From Hirundichthys speculiger (taxonomy: Eukaryota; Chordata; Actinopteri; Beloniformes; Exocoetidae), in the NCBI GenBank assembly GCA_018398805.1, contig JAGFBZ010000814.1, positions 1,798,001 through 1,862,000 on the forward strand: 64,000 bases of DNA. The letters run 5' to 3'. Positions 36,360 to 46,831 of this stretch are shown here, in pieces (position 1 is the stretch's first letter; every line of letters begins with the position of its first letter). The notes below the pieces were generated by a model. That model was not told the origin of the DNA, made no database searches, and worked only from the letters and a program-made list of their open reading frames with translations. The position numbers and the translations under genes were made by a program.

Positions 36360-38761
36360 GTGCATTGTCTTTGCCAGCTGATAGGCTGTTTATTATCTGA
36401 AAGACTGTTGTGTATTTTTATAAGTCAGTGATTGTGTGATCAAATGAACACTAGTGTGTATATATATGTGCCCACATGCCCATATTTAGAGTGTTTGTGT
36501 ACTCGATTGGTGGGGCGTAACAGTCTGATTCCTCCAGAACTTAGGCATTGCTGAAACTTAGCAACGCGAGCCAGGGGCCTTTCTCCCCAGAGAGGCTCGC
36601 TGCCGAGACACATTCATTACCGGCCCAGAATCTTGGGCTGGATTAAAAATTCATGCTGTTTACAACAACAAAAGGACCCCCACCCGTTAAAGAATATGAG
36701 CCCATCTGAACAATGGCTCCACCAAACCGTGAGCAGATCGCTGACATCTCTAAGGAGACCAGCGGCTGTGTATGAGTGTGTGTTTGAATTTGCGTGCAGC
36801 TAACAGCTAGTATTGTGCATTCTCAGCGTGCGCACACATCCTCATAGGCAACGGTGATATAAATAATGATTCTGTTTACTGCAGCAGAGACTGAAAACAG
36901 CCTCTGGGTACCAAAATAAGGACAATAATTCCCCCAAGGTCTTTGCCTCGTCATGCTTTTTTCACTCATGATAATGTAGCATGTATTTTCAGCGCGCTGC
37001 ACATGCATCTGTGGGTGCTAGCATGCTTTGGAATGAGGTGGATTTTGTGTATGTGACCCTGTCACTGTTCGGCTCATTGACATACGCCTGTGTGCTGTGC
37101 TGTCAGCTGATTTGTTGGCAAAGGGATGGTACTTATGAGCTCCATTCAGTGTTAATTAGCACACTCCAAACCGATCATTATAACAGGTTCCCGTGGTGAC
37201 GTTTGATTGCATTGTCCCTGTAGGGGGTAGGGGTGGGGTTGAAGTTTTACCAGCGGGGGAGCACCACACACATACACTGCACACACAAATTTTCCTCACA
37301 AGACCACACACAAGTTCATAGGTAAGGAGGATTACAAACCCTTCGCATGCACATGACTGTACTACACCAGTGCACACAAGATAAAGAGAAAAAAAACAAT
37401 CGAGTTGCCCTGATATGAAATATCCACAGGATCTAACAAAGAAGAGCACAGGGGTGCACCACCAAGCACTCATGTGAACAGCTAAACCCCCCATTCCTTT
37501 AATGTGTTTAGAACAGGTGCAAGGTCAGTCCCCAGCTCCAATTATAGAGGCTTCTCACCATTCTCAGAAGTAGTTCTCTCATAGCCACTAAATGATTCTG
37601 TAAGGTTGTGTGCTGTTTGTATTTCTGTGACGTGGATGAGGTCAGAGGCTATGCGCGCAGAGGTCAGTGAGATCTCCTCTGTGTGTGCCCACTGATGACA
37701 TTTGCCCTTTCTCCTCCACCACAGACCTGAAAACAGCAGAGGTGCTGACAACACTGTATTGTGCTTCTTTGGCCAGCTGGACAACTGTTTTTGGGTTCAT
37801 GTGCATGTGTAGACTGTGAGAAGACCCACGCCACAATGTGCCCAGCACATCCTTTTTAGATGAGTTCAAGAGGTGTTATTTCATTTAAATATTATGTGTT
37901 AAATGAAAATCCTGAGAGGGAACTGTCCCATGAGACCACAACATTGCAAAAAGAGAAGGATGGGCTGACAGCCATGCCCCCAAAACTCTTGCTCGTGGTG
38001 TTTCATGCACGGCACCTGTTTTTTTTTTCTGTCTTTTTTCTTTCTATGGACTTCTCTCATGGGTTCAGGTTTCAGCATGTCTATTCCAGAGTTCACCAAC
38101 TGTCATTTCACAGCCTTGGCATCTCACTGCAACACCCACTGAGTGACAGGAGGCTACCTTTGACTGTCTTGTGCTCCAAAGCGCTGAGCTTTTCACATCA
38201 TAGGTCTGTCATCTGGGTAGCACTCTTACTGTCCCAGTGGTCTGCTTAGTGTATTAAATAAATAAAAAAAATCAAATTACTGGTTAGTCTTCCTTTCATT
38301 CAACAGAATCATGTAATTGAAAGATGAAAAATGAATGAAGTGGTATATGTGGGTTTTTATACCAGAATTTCAACTTATTCAAAAAAGACTTACAATGAAA
38401 AACATTTACACATTCTCATTAATATTTAGCACTGACCCCAGAAGTGCCCCTGTATAGACCTGCACTTGTATTGCTTTGTATATATGTTTGGTTTTACTCA
38501 AAGTATTTCAAAAGTATTTCAGCACACTTGTATAATAATCATTTAAACCTTTTTTTAATCTTTTTCTATAGACCTTTTTAACTCTTATAGTGCCAAATAT
38601 ATAACATTTGATACATGAATTTCTGAGATCTTTGAACCATCAACATAACCAAAATCATCTTTGCCAGAAAAGTTGCTGTATACTTAGAGTGAAGTATGGA
38701 TAAACCGGTTGAAGAGGCCAAGATGGATAGTGAATTCCAGTCATAGGGTCAGAGACTCAAT
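36360..38761. other. Gene-free region
   Basis: No gene is supportable. The 129-codon frame at 37860-38249 has no domain and no splice context. A moderate-GC block at about 36500-36660 (with AGCAACGCGAGCC and balanced composition) could be conserved non-coding DNA. A G-rich word lies at 37217-37235. Confidence 0.5.
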
Positions 38762-38769
38762 GTGTCCAT

Positions 38770-39457
38770 TAGGCTTGGGCGGTATCCAAATTTTGATACC
38801 GTCAAACTTCCCTCACATTTTACCGGGGTATACGGTATTCCCGCGACTATTAAGGCGAACACACACCACCAGCTGAAGCCGCCGGTCAAAACAGCCGTCC
38901 CCATTATGTGTGCTGCCGCAGGGCTTTACGCCTGAAATAAAAGGCCAGTTTACCTCGAAACAGCAGTTTAGTGCTTCAGTATAAAGTTGGCTCAACTACA
39001 GTTGTTATTTGTGTATTTCTTGCTTTTCACTGTAGTTTTAACTGTTTCTTCTCTGCTCCAGCTCCTCTCTCTGCCTGCAACTGCCTTTTTAGTGCGCTGC
39101 GCTTTATAGTAAAGTGTCTGATGCCGGACGTTTCACTTCCTATAAATTCTTCAACATAAAAGTCCAACATTTAGTTTAATTAGAAGCTTTTATTTTGAAG
39201 CAGCAAACTCAGGAAGTGTTGTTTTCATCGTCAGTACCTTAACAGGACGAGTCAAACCGAGATCAGCTGCGAGGGAACATGAATAAACGGTAAAATAAAG
39301 CAGAACACACAGTACACACAGTGATACAGGAGAGAAACTAAACTTTAAACCACAGGAATCATTTATTGCATTTTTTTATGACGGTATTGAATCTGATACT
39401 GCTGCTATTTTTAAATACCGGAAGTATACGGTATTACCGTAATACCGCCCAAGCCTA
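38770..39457. mobile_element. hAT-superfamily non-autonomous transposon, TAGGCTTGGGCGG family
   Basis: Terminal inverted repeats TAGGCTTGGGCGGTAT at both ends are perfect over at least 16 bases. The flanks are an identical 8-base duplication GTGTCCAT (38762-38769 and 39458-39465). A perfect 8-bp duplication is strong proof of a hAT insertion and suggests it is younger than the two hAT copies with mutated duplications. Subterminal words with TACCG and CGGTA recur at both ends. The 688-bp body has no transposase frame. Confidence 0.93.
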
Positions 39458-39465
39458 GTGTCCAT

Positions 39466-39815
39466 TTAAATGCACTGCACTTGCAACAACATTAAACACT
39501 AGAAATAATTCAAGTGATCTCAAAACTTCCAGGTAACATCATAACCTCACAAATCCAGCGTTGACACATCTTCCACTTTTGAAATGCTCCCACTGAGACC
39601 TGAGGTCTGAGAAAGAAAAAAAAAGACCTCAGCTCTTCTGTTCCCTGTGTGACCAGGACTCAATGCAAGTATTTAATGTTGTGTCTTCTGTCCAACAAAT
39701 CATTTGAGAAGCAAACATCGTTTGATGTGCTTTTGGATGAAAGATCTGGAAAAAAAAACAAAAAACGATTGCATTTCGCAACTCTGTGCTGCAGACAACT
39801 GCATTGTCTCTCATT
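39466..39815. other. Gene-free spacer
   Basis: Short AT-rich spacer between two DNA transposons. No gene was found. Confidence 0.55.
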
Positions 39816-40001
39816 GGCTGCGGTTACATGATGTTTTTTAATTCGGAATTAAAATTAGGAATTAAATAATTCCGAATTAAACTATTTTCCTTCGAGTTTA
39901 CATGGAAATAGTAATTCCGAATTAAGGTTTACATGGAAAACACGTTTGTTCGGCTTTATCCAACTCCGCTTTAGGAATTAAACTTCCCATGTAAACCCAC
40001 C
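39816..40001 (-). mobile_element. Short MITE copy A, internally deleted
   Basis: The element starts GGCTGCGGTTACATGATG and ends CATGTAAACCCACC, with CATT on both outer flanks (39812-39815, 40002-40005). Its first 160 bases are the near-perfect reverse complement of the last 160 bases of copy B (40662-40821). Its last 26 bases match the reverse complement of copy B's left end. Copy A therefore keeps both ends of the family but lacks about 550 internal bases. It contains repeated AATTCCGAATT-type words. No coding potential was seen. Confidence 0.85.
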
Positions 40002-40087
40002 CATTGTCTATTATCTGGGAAAGTTCTGTCAAAAGCCGCATACAAGGATATCTGTCAATATATCAAATTGATTTAAATACCACATTG

Positions 40088-40821
40088 GGTGCGTTTACAT
40101 GGGAAGTTTAATTCCTCTTTAATTCAGAATTAAAGTTAAAGCCCAATAAAAGTTACCATGTAAACACTTAATTCCATATGAAAATGTCAATTCCAAATTA
40201 AACTTAATTCCGAAGTTAAGTGGCTGGTTTATTCCCATTTTAATTCCTAATTAAATAATTCCGTGGTCATGTATACACTCATTCCTGTTTAAATTAATTC
40301 CCGTCTTTCTGCGCATGCTCGTTCTCTTGCCCGTCTGTCGCGATGACACTTATATTCCGCGCTGGGCTTGTTTTCAAAACGGCAGCACGCAGTAAACGGT
40401 GTTCAAGAGCAGAGACGATTTATTTAATAAATAGCTTGGAGGAACTGGAAATAATTAAAAGAACAGATGGCAGGAAACATAAAAATTGTGAGCTTTTCAA
40501 GCGGCCAGGTTAAATGAAGGAGGTTTCGCAGATAGAGACGCCACCCAGGTCAAAAATAAGTGAAATGTTGTTGCTAACCTAGTTAGCTAAGTTTGTTTTC
40601 TTCCGGTAGATGTAAAACGTCCGCCCCCCCTATCCAATCAGAACCCTTCCCAACCCCCAGACCTAAAGCGGAGTTGGATAAAGCCGAACAAACGTGTTTT
40701 CCATGTAAACCTTAATTCGGAATTAATATTTCCATGTAAACTCGAAGGAAAATAGTTTAATTCGGAATTATTTAATTTATAATTTTAATTCCGAATTAAA
40801 AAACATCATGTAACCGCAGCC
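40088..40821 (+). mobile_element. Longer MITE copy B, inverted relative to copy A
   Basis: It begins GGTGCGTTTACATGGGAAGT and ends CATCATGTAACCGCAGCC, flanked by ATTG on both sides (40084-40087, 40822-40825). The 734-bp body is rich in TTAATTCC/GGAATTAA words at both ends and has a GC-richer middle (about 40310-40400) with 'TCTTTCTGCGCATGCTCGTT'. There is no transposase frame. The flanking 4-base repeats could be a short target duplication. The superfamily is uncertain; Harbinger-like is one option. Confidence 0.85.
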
Positions 40822-40825
40822 ATTG

Positions 40826-41334
40826 ATACTTTAAGAAGCGCAATCTGAATCTTAAACATGCAAAATTTCCACTGATCAAGATAAACGTGTTATATGTCAA
40901 ACTTTTTACCCTTTAAAGGTCTATCTGTATATTGTGAGAATATCAGTCCACAAAATGCATTAAAGTTGTTAAAGCACAAGAATGACATGCAACAAATCCA
41001 TGTACATATGTACCTTCCTCGTGCACACGAGCTCTACATGTGGTCAGAGGCCAGACTAGATTTTGTTCGTACCTAGGAAAAGTTCAGACCTACTAACATT
41101 TTCATGAATGCTGAAGCACGTGTAAATTTCACTCTGCTGACAGCTTACACACAAATCTGCTCTGCTCATGTTTCATGAATGTGGCCCGTTGTTACTTACA
41201 AATCTTCAGTGATGCACATTAAGAGCACCATAGCTGTAATGTGTGGCTTAAAACAGTATCTGGATCTTAGTTACACCTCGGCCTTTCTGACACAGCTGTC
41301 CACAATGTCTGAAATATGAATAGAGGCAATCCAA
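40826..41334. other. Gene-free region with a possible transposon end
   Basis: At 41171-41187 the plus strand reads 'TTTCATGAATGTGGCCC', which resembles one end of fish Harbinger-type MITEs starting GGGCCTCATTCATGAA. No opposite end was found. The rest shows no feature. Confidence 0.35.
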
Positions 41335-41690
41335 GTACCGCGGAAAAACATGTGTAAGAGGGCGGAACTCACATTCCTCCGGGGCTTTTCAGGCACACAT
41401 CTTTCTCTCTGCTATGGCTTTCGTCAGTTATTCCAATACAAGTAGACAGGGTCACCACTCGCCCCCCAGTCAGTGTTGATCTGTTCCTTTCCAAACTGAC
41501 AAGCTTGGAGTTTCTTGTGAAGTTCAGCACGTTGATATTCTTCCCTGTTTTGTCCTTTCCCTCGCAATAAATCAGTGCCTCTTGAATCAACGAGCATTTG
41601 CATGGACCAGAAGTTTATACGTCACATAAAAGCTCTAAATGGAGCAGTAACAACCGGTCTCGACCGGTGCTGCCACCTAGTGGATACCAT
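41335..41690. repeat. Dispersed repeat family X, copy 2
   Basis: This is the second copy of the family seen at 34985-35525, in the same orientation and with scattered differences. It ends near a GCCACCTAGTGG word at 41672-41683. On the minus strand this is CCACTAGGTGGC, a full match to the 12-base CTCF core CCASYAGRKGGC. The minus-strand open frame 41369-41590 is not preserved in copy 1, so no protein is proposed. Confidence 0.65.
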
Positions 41691-42800
41691 TTTCGAGGTA
41701 CTCGGGTGTTTGCTTCGTATACCTCTTACGGCATACAACATATATCTCTCATCATATTAGTTTGCTATTCTTCCTTTAGTTCTTCGTCTTCGTCATCTTT
41801 TTGTTATTTTATTCATTGGTGGTTGACAAACAGCAAAAGAGGTGCAATACCGCCACCAGGTGGTTTGGAATGGTAGTTTACGTGCAACCAGCGGTGTCAC
41901 CGTAAGTGGAGACACAACGGCTGAAAGGACTGAGGAGCAGGGTGGCCCTGTCAAAAAACCTGCCTCCTAGTTTAAGTTTCTGTGGAGACAGTTATCGACA
42001 CAGAAGGCCAGTGTGACAAATTTGTTTAGCTTGGTGCTGTCAGGTTTATAATCCTAAATGTGATAGTAGCGGGCATCGGTGGCACAGCACATGCTGCAAC
42101 TTGTTCCAAATGGAAATCCCGCCACTCGTGGTATATTGGTTGCTCTTCTCTCTGTAGAATGTGCAATAATGATCATTCGTCAGGCTAGACACATGCTATT
42201 GTCGCCACTAATGGCTACCATGTGCTGACAGACGTTTTCTCTGGCTTGGAGTTCCTCCTCTTTGGGTGTGTTGTGCTGCTTTCACCTGTGCCATTAGTTG
42301 TTAATATTCTAAGTCATCCAGAAAATCCTCTTCCATCTACTGATTTTGCAATTCATGCTGGTGAATGTTGCTTTCCAGTAATGTAGCCTGTACAGTTGTG
42401 AGAAGTTGTGTTGGGTAAAAGTTGGTAGTGTGTCTGGAACGCCTGTTGGATAGTGAACTGAAGCTGGGTAGACTACTGAAGGTCTTCCTCATCTCCCACT
42501 TGTTGTTTGAGAAGTTGTGAACTTGTTGGAAGGATAAAACATTGTTGAATGCCAACCATTGTCATTGCTCACTAGCTGAGGCGAAAATTATTACTACTCA
42601 ATGAAATGCTGAATACTGCTGAAGTTTACTCATTTCATATATTTCTGTGAAATCAGAATCCTTCAAAACAGAATTTAGTTCAGAGGCTGATAGGTTTCAA
42701 TATAAGATTGATTCTCAATAATGTTTTTTTTTTTTGCTTCTTTTTCTTTTCCTTTTCTTTTCTTTTTTCTTTTTTTGCCCGATACTCCCCAAAGTGACAC
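41691..42800. other. Gene-free region
   Basis: No gene was found. A second CTCF-like word CCACCAGGTGGT lies at 41853-41864 (11 of 12 positions). A T/C-rich tract lies at 42723-42778. Confidence 0.5.
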
Positions 42801-43147
42801 TAAGGGCCTGATTTACTAAAGGTTTGCGTGCGTAAAAACATGTGCAAACTTGACATCACCCGCAAACCAATGTGCAAGCTGATCTACTAACAGCGTGCAA
42901 AGAGGACTGCGCTTCTCAAATGAGCAAAATGCATACGTGTTCATTTAGTACTTTTGCCCTGATGAATAATCAATATGGGGCGTACCCGCCAGAAAGCGCT
43001 AAATACTGGGAGGGGAAAATGCAAATAGGTTCATTTACCACACGCAATGAGATTTACCAATCCTGAAAGTAATTGCGGGGATTGTGATTGCGTCTGTATT
43101 TAATACGTTCGAAAGGAAGGTGCTAATCTGCCCAGCATTACGCACCG

Positions 43148-43282
43148 ATGGCTGCTGTTATTGTGGCAAGGAGGCGACATCGCCAAAATCAAAGAATACG
43201 CAGAGAGAGAGTCTTTCGGACTCGTGTAAATTTGTTTGGAATGAATGAAAACCAGATAGTGGAGCCGGTCACAAGCACATGA
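43148..43282 (+). pseudogene. Harbinger transposase, N-terminal stub
   Basis: The ATG at 43148 opens a 44-codon frame whose start includes 'ARRRHRQNQRIRRERVFRTR' and then 'LFGMNENQIVEP'. An arginine-rich opening followed by RERVFR and a short D/N-E-Q-I segment is characteristic of the first part of Harbinger DDE transposases. The frame ends in a stop at 43280-43282, soon after the point where the family protein would continue for some 300 residues. The cut is most likely the junction of the internal deletion. There is no catalytic residue in what remains. Confidence 0.72.
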
Positions 43283-43448
43283 AAGAGGAGAAATATTTTA
43301 TTTGAATGTTAAATCGAGTATTATTCAGCAAAAGGTTGCCACAGGAGGCACATTCATTTTTTTATTTGTGATAATAAATAAATCACGTGTTTTCATGGAG
43401 AAAACATGTGTTTTCTTATTGTGCGCCTACCTTGTTCTGCAGTTGGCT

Positions 43449-43829
43449 CTAGCGTGTCATACCCCAGTATATCTGCTCCTCGCAGAAGGTGAGCTGCACC
43501 TGCTGCTCAATGCTGGTTAGAAGCATCTCCTCCGCAGGTCCACCTGTCTTGTTTGCCGAAGTTTTATTAAAGGCCACTTTTTCTTTAGTTCTTCGCCTTA
43601 TATCTTGCCACCTTCTTTTAACCTCATCTGCCGTTCTTTTTGTTTTACCAACTGCATTTATTCTATCGCAGATTTTCTCCCATATTACGTTTCTTTTGGT
43701 AATGTTTAAATTACTTTGCTGTAGTTCATGAATGTGTTTATTTGCCTCTTCCACTAATATCTCTAACTCCAACTCGTCAAATTTCATTTTGCGCTTGCGT
43801 CTATCCTGCTTTCCATCCAGACTCTCCAT
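43449..43829 (-). CDS. Harbinger Myb/SANT-like DNA-binding protein, probably C-terminally truncated
   Basis: This is an open 126-residue frame on the minus strand starting at 43829. Harbinger elements encode a Myb/SANT-like partner that binds the element ends and helps bring the transposase into the nucleus. Residues 10-20 are basic ('RRKRKMKFDELELEILVEEA' spans about 11-30). A first helix lies at about 18-33, a second with W50 ('VIWEKICDRINAVG', 48-61) and a third with W74 ('ADEVKRRWQDIRRRTKEK', 67-84). This is the three-helix pattern of Myb_DNA-bind_5/MADF-like domains. Residues 97-112 ('GGPAEEMLLTSIEQQV') begin the segment after the domain. Family members are usually longer, so the C-terminal part seems lost or sits in another exon. 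The frame has no internal stop even though the transposase is destroyed. Its start at the convergent ATG fits the family. Confidence 0.8.
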   Translation of the reverse strand: MESLDGKQDRRKRKMKFDELELEILVEEANKHIHELQQSNLNITKRNVIWEKICDRINAVGKTKRTADEVKRRWQDIRRRTKEKVAFNKTSANKTGGPAEEMLLTSIEQQVQLTFCEEQIYWGMTR

Positions 43830-45305
43830 GGCGCAAACCGTAAGACACGCAACACCTCATTTAAATACTGCGGTTTGCACCCGTTATCAATTGCGCGAGC
43901 ATTCTTAGTTGATCACCCGCAAAACACACAACAACAGCACGCGCAAACTTTTTCAGTGCACACGCAATTTAGTACTCTTTATTTAGGATCTTAGTAAATC
44001 AGGCCCTAAGTGTAATATCCCAAATCCGATGCTGGTGATCAATGATTAGGTTTGTCTATAGAACAAAGAGCCTTGTGCTCTCGTACTGTCACTGCGATAA
44101 GACTATTGTTTAAAATTACCTCATTCAAACATGTAAATTCATGTTGCTTACAAGGAATGAGTCCCTGTTAGACACGGGCCCCAGGCAAAGCAAAGAATTC
44201 ATTTAAGTCTTTGAAATTCACTTCATTTGCAGAGACTTAATTGAAGCCCTGGGTTGGTGCTAAATTAAATGAGGAAAAATAGAATAATGCAGCACAAATT
44301 CATGTGTGTAATATGTGTTTGTGCTAAAGGCTAGCTCTGCAGTAACTCTGGCTCCCTCACTGCTGATCTTCAGGCGGCAAAGGAGAAGCTCCTTGATATT
44401 AGAGGAACATGATCCTGATTTTGAGCAGGTAAAGGCAAAAAGATGAAATGGCCTCTTTGTCACATTGAAAAGGCGACTGGCTTTTGTATTTGTGAATAAA
44501 GCCAAAATCATTCCATGAATAACCTCCTCACTTTCCTCTCTGTGGGGTTTCAAATGCCATCTACCTCTCTATTGCACCCCTCGTTGCTCTCAGCACTTTA
44601 CTACTGCTTCCTAAATGAAAGACCCTAACTTATACAAGTTGCAACAGATACAGAGAGAGGCAACACACAATTTTCCGCTTGCGAGCACACAAACAAATAA
44701 AGCAATATTGATTGGAGCCACAACTGTATTCTCCTCTTAATACATCAGTCATGCTCTAGCTTGCCCTGCTGCAGCCCTTATAGTTTAACACTGTTAGCCT
44801 GCTCTAAAGAACACATTCAATCTTCTTGACTCCTAAATTGTGTGAGTAACCACACACCAATATACAATGAGCTCCTAAATAGCATGACCATGCTACAAAA
44901 ATCTAAATGTGTGTGTTTACAAAAAATGATGGCAATTCTAGCTCTAACATAACATAACCCTATTTACCAGCTTAACATGGTTCAGCTTTTGAACAGAACC
45001 CACCGAACTTGCTGTAAATAATTACACACCACAATAGAAGTATTTCTTTGTGTCTGTTCTTAACTATTCAAAAACATTTTATAATAGTTTTCATATTATT
45101 CATTTAAATGTATAATTTTTCTTTTTTTCTCCCCTTACAATGAGTATAAGGGATGTGAAATAACTGTAATCCCAATGACACATTTTCAGTCTTAGAGTAT
45201 GGGAGTGCCAACAGTCCCAATTCACAGGGCCAGAAATGCAGCACAGATTGGCTTGTATCTCTGAGGGAGTGACATCTGAATCAAAATAGAACTGCTTCTG
45301 GTCAG

Positions 45306-45337
45306 TTTTTTTTTTTTTTTTTTTTTTTTGGGGGGGG
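45306..45337 (+). repeat. T24-G8 homopolymer junction
   Basis: A run of 24 T is followed directly by 8 G. Assembly length errors are likely in such tracts. Confidence 0.9.
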
Positions 45338-45413
45338 TAGCTGTATGTGAGCCACCCCCTCTGCCAGAATTATCAAGGTTTATTCTGTTTCTTTTTCATT
45401 TGCAAGATAAATG

Positions 45414-45490
45414 CCCCCCCCCCCCCCCCCCCCAAACACACACATACACACACAACACACACACACACACGCACACACACACACACACAC
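45414..45490 (+). repeat. C20 run with a following (CA)n repeat
   Basis: Twenty C bases lead into about 57 bases of mostly CA repeat. The C run can pair with the G8 run 76 bases upstream. Confidence 0.9.
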
Positions 45491-46683
45491 TGAAAAAAAG
45501 CAAAAAAAAAAATACTATACACTTTATTACAGTCTCCTCCACCTACTCGATGCGCTTGGTAATAGTGTGGACCCATTCTTCTGCTGCAAAAGGTGCAAGA
45601 GCTCTTTCTGATTGTTGTAGGAGTGAAGTCACTTGAACCGGAGAATGTCAAGCAGATATGATGCTTCACACAAATGTTTTGCCTGTTTTATACTTTTATG
45701 AAATTACAGTACAGCAAATTTGCTTCCTCACGTCTGAGCGTGGCACATGCACGTGTGGAAACAAGCAGAAAACTGTGGCAGACAATTTATGGTTGACCTT
45801 TTGTAGATCAAATTCCCCATAGAGCTGCTATTGTCTGTACATCTTCTGGGCTTATGTTGTTTCAACTCTGCTGAAAAACTATAGGGCATATCTAATCTCT
45901 GAACCTTGTAATAATTCTTTCACTTGTCCTTAGATTCCCACCCCACCCCACAAACACACACACCAACACGCACTTCTCAGGCCTAGCTTCTTCCTCCCAC
46001 CTGTGCAGTTCTCAGAGAAGTTCCCCGTAGCCACATCTGCTGCCTGTGTGGCTCGTTTGCGGATTAATGACCTCATTAAGGAGGCTAGTGCCCCTGGTTG
46101 TCTTACACACGCAGACACGCACTTATACATAAAACACACAGTCCTGTGTGGTAGCCTCTTGGATATTTTTTCTGTATATGTGCAAATACTTCTGTTAAGT
46201 ATTAGATTTATATACATGCTTGTACAAACAAGCATGCATGTAAATGGTTTTCATGTGACTAAACAAACACATCTAATTTGGGTCTCCTTTCCATCCTATT
46301 CAGGGTTGGAGTCAAACCCACATTAAACAAACACCTATGGTTATGATTTCAAATTCTTTTTAAAACACTATCACAGTTCTACAGTACATGACAACACTTA
46401 ACAAAAATAAATATAATTTTAGTGAAACCATTATTCACTTCCGCCGACTCCATTTCATCTGAACAAAAAAAACAAAAAGAAAAAAAAAAGCATGATCCAT
46501 TTTTGTCTTCCTTTTTCTTATATAATGGATGCAGATTTTTCAGGATAAATATTCCATTAAAGGCTTTCATGTTTTTATGCTTCATATATCACGTTCTGGA
46601 ATGTAATCGGTTGGCATGCCATCCCCTTTGTATTCAATTGCTGTGTAGTGCTTTTTTTGTCGAAGTAGTATGCCCACGCGTGC

Positions 46684-46759
46684 GCACACACACACACACA
46701 CACCCACCCACACACACACACACACATATACATATACATATATATATATAGATATATAT

Positions 46760-46800
<41 letters not shown>

Positions 46801-46831
46801 TGCATATATATATACATGCATATATATATAT
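46684..46831. repeat. Compound (CA)n-(TA)n microsatellite
   Basis: A CA repeat with two CC interruptions passes into TA with GATA and GCATGCA interruptions, ending exactly where a hAT fragment begins. Confidence 0.93.

Larger units (their letters stand above)
42804..44006. mobile_element. PIF/Harbinger transposon, internally deleted
   Basis: Terminal inverted repeats GGGCCTGATTTACTAA at both ends are flanked by TAA on each side (42801-42803, 44007-44009). This is the 3-bp duplication typical of Harbinger elements. The 1203-bp copy contains the two genes of this superfamily in convergent order: a stub of the transposase start on the plus strand (43148-43282) and a Myb/SANT-like DNA-binding frame on the minus strand (43449-43829). 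Most of the transposase, including the whole DDE core, is missing, so it cannot move on its own. Its termini could still be recognised by proteins from an intact relative. Confidence 0.93.
44010..46683. other. Gene-free region with homopolymer tracts
   Basis: No gene was found. It contains the T24-G8 and C20-(CA)n tracts near 45.3-45.5 kb, described separately. The block 46010-46090 (with GCGGATTAATGACCTCATTAA) may be conserved non-coding DNA, untested. Confidence 0.5.

Noticed and set aside
37860..38249. 129-codon plus-strand frame
   Set aside because: Low-information sequence with no domain, and other frames are also open here. No donor or acceptor supports it.
41369..41590. A 73-codon minus-strand protein in repeat X
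   Set aside because: The related copy at 35 kb does not keep the frame, so it is not a conserved product.
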